NCBI GenBank assembly: GCA_964403015.1
Contig: CAYOEJ010000034.1
Location: 1 to 17,038, forward strand
Length of the DNA stretch: 17,038 nt
Reading direction: 5' to 3'
Origin: CAYOEJ01 sp964403015
GTDB lineage: Bacteria > Actinomycetota > Actinomycetes > Actinomycetales > Actinomycetaceae
Positions 14,131 to 17,038 of the stretch are shown one piece after another. How positions within the stretch are numbered: position 1 is the stretch's first letter; every line of letters begins with the position of its first letter. The notes under the pieces are model-generated. The model did no database searches. It worked only from the letters and a program-made list of their open reading frames with translations, and had not been told where the DNA came from. A program made the position numbers and the translations under genes.

Positions 14131-14160
14131 TCAGAGGCGGTCATCACGCAGATCGCGGTC
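14131..14160 (-). pseudogene. Probable 3' tail of the PRC-barrel gene, separated by the gap
   Basis: Reading leftwards out of the gap, one frame gives DRDLRDDRL then TGA at 14133-14131. This charged repeat-like peptide looks more natural as a C-terminus than the frame kept by counting exactly 100 N (PRSA, stop at 14144). The DNA itself repeats GCGGTC 18 bp apart (14137-14142, 14155-14160). The gap length is arbitrary, so the frame cannot be fixed. It is listed as a gene fragment caused by assembly, not as a true pseudogene. Confidence 0.35.
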
Positions 14161-14260
14161 NNNNNNNNNNNNNNNNNNNNNNNNNNNNNNNNNNNNNNNN
14201 NNNNNNNNNNNNNNNNNNNNNNNNNNNNNNNNNNNNNNNNNNNNNNNNNNNNNNNNNNNN
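14161..14260. other. Assembly gap of 100 N
   Basis: Exactly 100 unknown bases, the conventional size for a scaffold gap of unknown length. It interrupts the 3' part of the PRC-barrel gene. Confidence 0.98.
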
Positions 14261-14605
14261 GCCCACAAATCCTTCGGTACGGCCGGTTCCGCCATCCACT
14301 AGACCGTAATACTCGAAGATGCGGTGCTCCTCCTCGGGATCGAGGTGACCATCGACGTCGATGTTCGGTGCGTCCTTAATGAAGTCCTTCGTGAACGGGA
14401 CGACTAGGCCGTTCTCGTTCTGCGTGGCGCTGTCGATAGGGACGAAGGTTTCCTTCGTGCCAAACAGGCCGGTTTTTACAGTGGCGAACTTTGGCTCGTC
14501 TGTCTGGTCGTCAAGATAGATTTCGCCAATGGAGCCGACCTTGTCATTGTTCTGGTCGTAGACATTGGCATCAGTGAGGCGATCGATATCAAAACGGTCA
14601 TTCAT
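14261..14605 (-). CDS. PRC-barrel domain protein, C-terminus lost in the gap
   Basis: 115 residues are visible. The PRC-barrel runs over about 10-85: DANVYDQNNDKVGSIGEIYL, EPKFATVKTGLFGTKETFVP and LVVPFTKDFIKDAPNIDVDG. The helix HLDPEEEHRIFEYYGL is typical of actinobacterial PRC-barrel proteins that often carry a C-terminal DUF2382 domain. PRC-barrels occur in photosynthetic reaction centre H subunits and RimM; this stand-alone actinobacterial group is linked to stress responses by annotation but its function is not known. After GLVDGGTGRTEGFVG the sequence enters the gap, so the presence of DUF2382 cannot be judged. ATG 14605 gives the family-like start MNDRFDIDRL, and longer in-frame extensions to 14863 look non-coding. 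The Shine-Dalgarno is weak. It is divergent from the P450 gene. Confidence 0.88.
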
Positions 14606-14855
14606 GAGTTCACTCTTGTCTGTCAGATTTGGCTCCAATGGAACCCTTACATAGACGACTCTATAAGCATCAGGGTGTCTTGGGTCACTATTTTTGCGCT
14701 CCCAGTGAAACGCTCGCTGATCTCGAAGATTCCAAGGAAACACACAGAAGATTCCCAGAATTTTCTTCGCGGATTTACCCCATTTGGCCATGCGATGAAG
14801 ATACCCCAACGCTACGATGGAACCGACAGCAAACCTTACATATTGGAGATATTTC

Positions 14856-15977
14856 GTGAGCACGCGAACGATTCACTTTTCCGGTCTAGATCCACGCGAA
14901 GCGACCGACAAGGCACGGCGCACTTCCGCCGTCGTCCACAACGAGTCTGGTGAGTGGGTAATTCTTGGCCACGAAGAAGCCTTGGCAGTCGCCAACGACC
15001 CGGAGACGTTCTCATCTGCGGTAGGAAACCATCTTCAGATTCCCAACGGATTAGACGGGACTGAACATTCGAAGTTCCGTACGCTCATCGACAAGTACCT
15101 GACAACTGAGCGAGTTAAGGAACTTGAGCCGGTGGTCGCGAAATTAGCCGACGACGTCGTCGCAGCTCTCCCTCGCGACACCGAAATAGACGCGATTGCA
15201 GATCTCGGGAATGTCTTCGCAGCGCGCACGGCAATCACGTGGCTCGGTTGGGATCCGCACGTCGAGGCCCCGATTCTCGAATGGGTGACGGCCAATCACG
15301 ACGCCGCTCGTGCCGGTAATCGAGAGATGTTGGCGTCCGTTGCGGCGCAGTTCGATGGAATCGTTCGCTCTCAGATCGGACCGCGCATTGATGCTCCGAG
15401 CAATGACGTGACAAGTGAGCTCATGATGGATGACTCGCTCGGCCGGCAACTGACTGACGCCGAAGTGGTCTCGATTCTTCGCAATTGGACGGGCGGCGAC
15501 ATCTCGTCCATTGCTCTTTGCATCGGAGTGATAGTGCGAGGCCTCGCAGAGTCGCAAGCGCTATTCGATCGGCTGCGTGATGGGAACGACGCCGAAGCGG
15601 ACGCGATCATCGACGAGCTCCTGCGACTCGACAGCCCCTTCGTTTCCAACCGCCGCAAAGCAACCTGCCCGGTCACTGTTGGAGGTCAGGAAATCTCCGA
15701 GGGCGAGCGCGTTCACATTCATTGGACATCGGCCAACAGGGATGAATCGGTGTTTGGAACCCCTTTCGATGAAAAAGTACACGCATCCAACAACCTCGTT
15801 TACGGTTCTGGTCCGCATGTTTGCCCTGGTCGCGACCTTTCCACAATGGAGCTTCGTGTAGTGACACGTGCTCTCATACGGTCGGTCTCCAGCATCGAGC
15901 TGGCTGGACCCGGCGAGCGCGAGGTGCATCCGGTTGGAGGATGGGCCAAGCTGCCGGTTGTGCTGCAATCAAAATAG
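14856..15977 (+). CDS. Cytochrome P450
   Basis: A soluble bacterial P450 of 373 residues, a little short for the class. The K-helix ExxR is Glu254-Leu-Leu-Arg257. The heme loop YGSGPHVCPG has the thiolate ligand Cys323. The C-helix region reads GLDGTEHSKFRTLIDKYLT. The I-helix reads WTGGDISSIALCIG (211-224). Compared with the standard AGx(D/E)T(T/S), Asp215 is kept but the following Thr is Ile216, with Ser at 217-218. GTG 14856 is chosen because GGAG (14845-14848) lies 7 nt upstream; ATG 14817 in frame has no RBS and adds an atypical N-terminus. No ferredoxin or ferredoxin reductase gene is adjacent, so electron donors must come from elsewhere. Neighbours do not indicate a biosynthetic cluster, and the substrate is unknown. 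Confidence 0.94.
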   Translation: MSTRTIHFSGLDPREATDKARRTSAVVHNESGEWVILGHEEALAVANDPETFSSAVGNHLQIPNGLDGTEHSKFRTLIDKYLTTERVKELEPVVAKLADDVVAALPRDTEIDAIADLGNVFAARTAITWLGWDPHVEAPILEWVTANHDAARAGNREMLASVAAQFDGIVRSQIGPRIDAPSNDVTSELMMDDSLGRQLTDAEVVSILRNWTGGDISSIALCIGVIVRGLAESQALFDRLRDGNDAEADAIIDELLRLDSPFVSNRRKATCPVTVGGQEISEGERVHIHWTSANRDESVFGTPFDEKVHASNNLVYGSGPHVCPGRDLSTMELRVVTRALIRSVSSIELAGPGEREVHPVGGWAKLPVVLQSK

Positions 15978-16056
15978 GACTGCGCTATCAGAGGCGTGCT
16001 TCCAGTAATCTGAAGACAGCACTATCTGACCCCCATTGCGAGACCAAGGAGCAACC

Positions 16057-16902
16057 ATGAGTCCCCGAGGAATCAACTCAAGCGAAGTCACCGGCGAAGT
16101 AAAGGACAAGGTTGGCGATGTTCAATCGTCCGCCGCATACAGGTGGTTGGTAAAACTCGGACTTGTTGCCTACGGAGTCGTCCACATTCTCATCGGCTGG
16201 CTCGCTGCCCAAATTGCGATGGGCTCCGGCGGTGAAGAAGCATCCAACACTGGCGCCCTCGCGCAAGTAGCGGATGCTCCCGCGGGAGAGATATTCCTTT
16301 GGCTCATCGTCGTTGGCCTCTTCACCATCGCGGTCTGGCAACTCCTTGAGGCCATCACGGGTCACCGCGAGTTCGACGATAAGAAGCGTCTGCAAAAGCG
16401 CATCTCGTCGGCCTTCCGTTTCATCGCATACTCCGCCATCGCAATCACGGCGATCGGATTCCTCCGCGGCACCTCCAGCTCTGGCGGCGAAAGCACCGAG
16501 CAGGAAGTCTCCGAGGGCCTGTTTGGCCTGCCAGGCGGTCAGTTCCTCGTGGGAGCCGTTGGACTCGGAATTTTCGGATATGGCGTCTACTACCTCGTCA
16601 AGGGGATCAAGCGTAAGTTCAATGAGGATCTCACCCGCGATCTGATCGGGGCAGCTGACAAGGTTGCGCGCGTCGGTTGCATCGCCAAGGGAATTGCGTA
16701 CGGCGTGATGGGCGGTCTATTTATCTTCGCTGCCGTCAAGCACGAACCTGAGCAGGCCGGTGGTCTCGATGATGCGATGAGCACCATCGCAGAGCAACCG
16801 CTTGGAACCTTCCTTCTCCTCGCGGTCGCCATTGGCCTCGCCTGCTTCGGCGTGTACTGCTTCTTCTGGGCCAAGCACGCGAAGGTTTCTCAAGTACGTT
16901 GA
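16057..16902 (+). CDS. DUF1206 domain-containing membrane protein
   Basis: A 281-residue integral membrane protein with six hydrophobic segments at about 30-55, 79-101, 119-138, 162-184, 204-228 and 249-271. These are arranged as three two-helix DUF1206 repeats, each beginning with a (K/R)(L/V)G or RFIAYS plus YGVVH/YSAIA/YGVMG pattern. Function is unknown. The hydrophilic N-terminus (about 25 residues) is probably cytoplasmic. AAGGAG (16046-16051) lies 5 nt before ATG 16057. An earlier in-frame start at 16036 would place the RBS inside the gene and is rejected. The stop overlaps the TTG start of a predicted solute-binding lipoprotein, so the two are probably co-translated. Confidence 0.92.
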   Translation: MSPRGINSSEVTGEVKDKVGDVQSSAAYRWLVKLGLVAYGVVHILIGWLAAQIAMGSGGEEASNTGALAQVADAPAGEIFLWLIVVGLFTIAVWQLLEAITGHREFDDKKRLQKRISSAFRFIAYSAIAITAIGFLRGTSSSGGESTEQEVSEGLFGLPGGQFLVGAVGLGIFGYGVYYLVKGIKRKFNEDLTRDLIGAADKVARVGCIAKGIAYGVMGGLFIFAAVKHEPEQAGGLDDAMSTIAEQPLGTFLLLAVAIGLACFGVYCFFWAKHAKVSQVR

Positions 16903-17038
16903 GCACCATTCGCGCTCGTGCATGCCTTGCTCTGCTCGGCTGCATCACACTTGCCAGTTGCTCTATCCCGAGCGACCCTGAGGGAACACTCGAGCAGATT
17001 AAGGAATCGGGTGAGCTCGTTGTGGGCGTATCCCACGC
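16899..17038 (+). CDS. Solute-binding lipoprotein, family 3-like, partial (right edge)
   Basis: 46 codons are visible. A TTG at 16899 overlaps the DUF1206 stop by 4 bp (TTGA) and starts STIRARACLALLGCITLASC. This is a short basic segment, a hydrophobic core and the lipobox LASC (Cys21), giving a lipid-anchored protein outside the membrane. TLEQIKESGELVVGVSHA then matches the usual start of family 3 extracellular solute-binding proteins (amino-acid ABC-transporter type). TTG is chosen because no ATG or GTG in frame would give a complete signal peptide. The Shine-Dalgarno is weak, consistent with coupling to the upstream gene. Its ligand and any permease lie beyond the window. Confidence 0.8.
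   Translation, partial: MSTIRARACLALLGCITLASCSIPSDPEGTLEQIKESGELVVGVSH

Noticed and set aside
14629..14859. Small plus-strand frame in the PRC-P450 intergenic region
   Set aside because: No RBS, no family feature, and it overlaps the P450 Shine-Dalgarno; the minus-strand frame here likewise looks non-coding.

Overview
The window reads as chromosomal DNA of a moderately high-GC actinobacterium. The best markers are a mycothione reductase (mycothiol is restricted to actinobacteria), a PdtaS-type sensor kinase, DUF2505, DUF1206 and PRC-barrel proteins of actinobacterial type, a CE1758/CE1759-type luciferase-like monooxygenase plus FMN reductase pair, and a surface pullulanase with a Gram-positive sorting tail. 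A host-associated or environmental member of the Actinomycetaceae (Actinomyces/Trueperella/Arcanobacterium relatives) would fit, but the sequence alone does not settle the genus. No rRNA, tRNA, CRISPR, transposase, integrase or phage gene was seen. A run of 100 N at 14161-14260 is an assembly gap.

Layout. (1) 1-979, minus: 5' two thirds of a pdtaS-like histidine kinase, cut by the window edge. It diverges across only 37 bp from (2) 1017-2883, plus: a tightly coupled DUF2505-thyA-folA operon for dTMP synthesis and folate recycling, ended by a strong bidirectional terminator. (3) 5863-2970, minus: a VOC dioxygenase-like gene, a flavin-dependent monooxygenase and its FMN reductase partner, probably one operon, with an 18-bp palindrome over the predicted promoter. 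(4) 6211-9597, plus: a large secreted, wall-anchored type I pullulanase with three starch-binding modules, followed by a hairpin terminator. (5) 9598-9931: a non-coding stretch with a long inverted repeat and a perfect 14-bp palindrome, leading to a PaiB-type FMN-binding protein (plus), which converges on an atypical SDR (minus). (6) 11565-13912, plus: mycothione reductase, then a classical SDR, followed by two hairpin terminators. (7) After the gap: a PRC-barrel protein (minus) diverging from a cytochrome P450 (plus), then a six-TM DUF1206 protein that overlaps the start of a solute-binding lipoprotein running off the right edge.

How they fit together. The window is mostly housekeeping and accessory metabolism. 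thyA and folA are a functional pair, because ThyA produces the dihydrofolate that FolA reduces. The LLM oxidase and FMN reductase form a two-component flavin system, and the VOC gene in the same operon points to oxidation or detoxification of small organic, possibly aromatic or quinone-like, substrates. Many redox enzymes occur here (FMN-binding PaiB, two SDRs, mycothione reductase, P450), but they are separate transcription units and no single pathway can be claimed. I found no convincing wholly new system. The most interesting leads are the palindrome-controlled VOC-LLM-FMN reductase operon, the inverted-repeat/palindrome element at 9726-9796, the P450 that appears to lack the usual I-helix threonine, and the unusual LVNTG sorting motif on the pullulanase.
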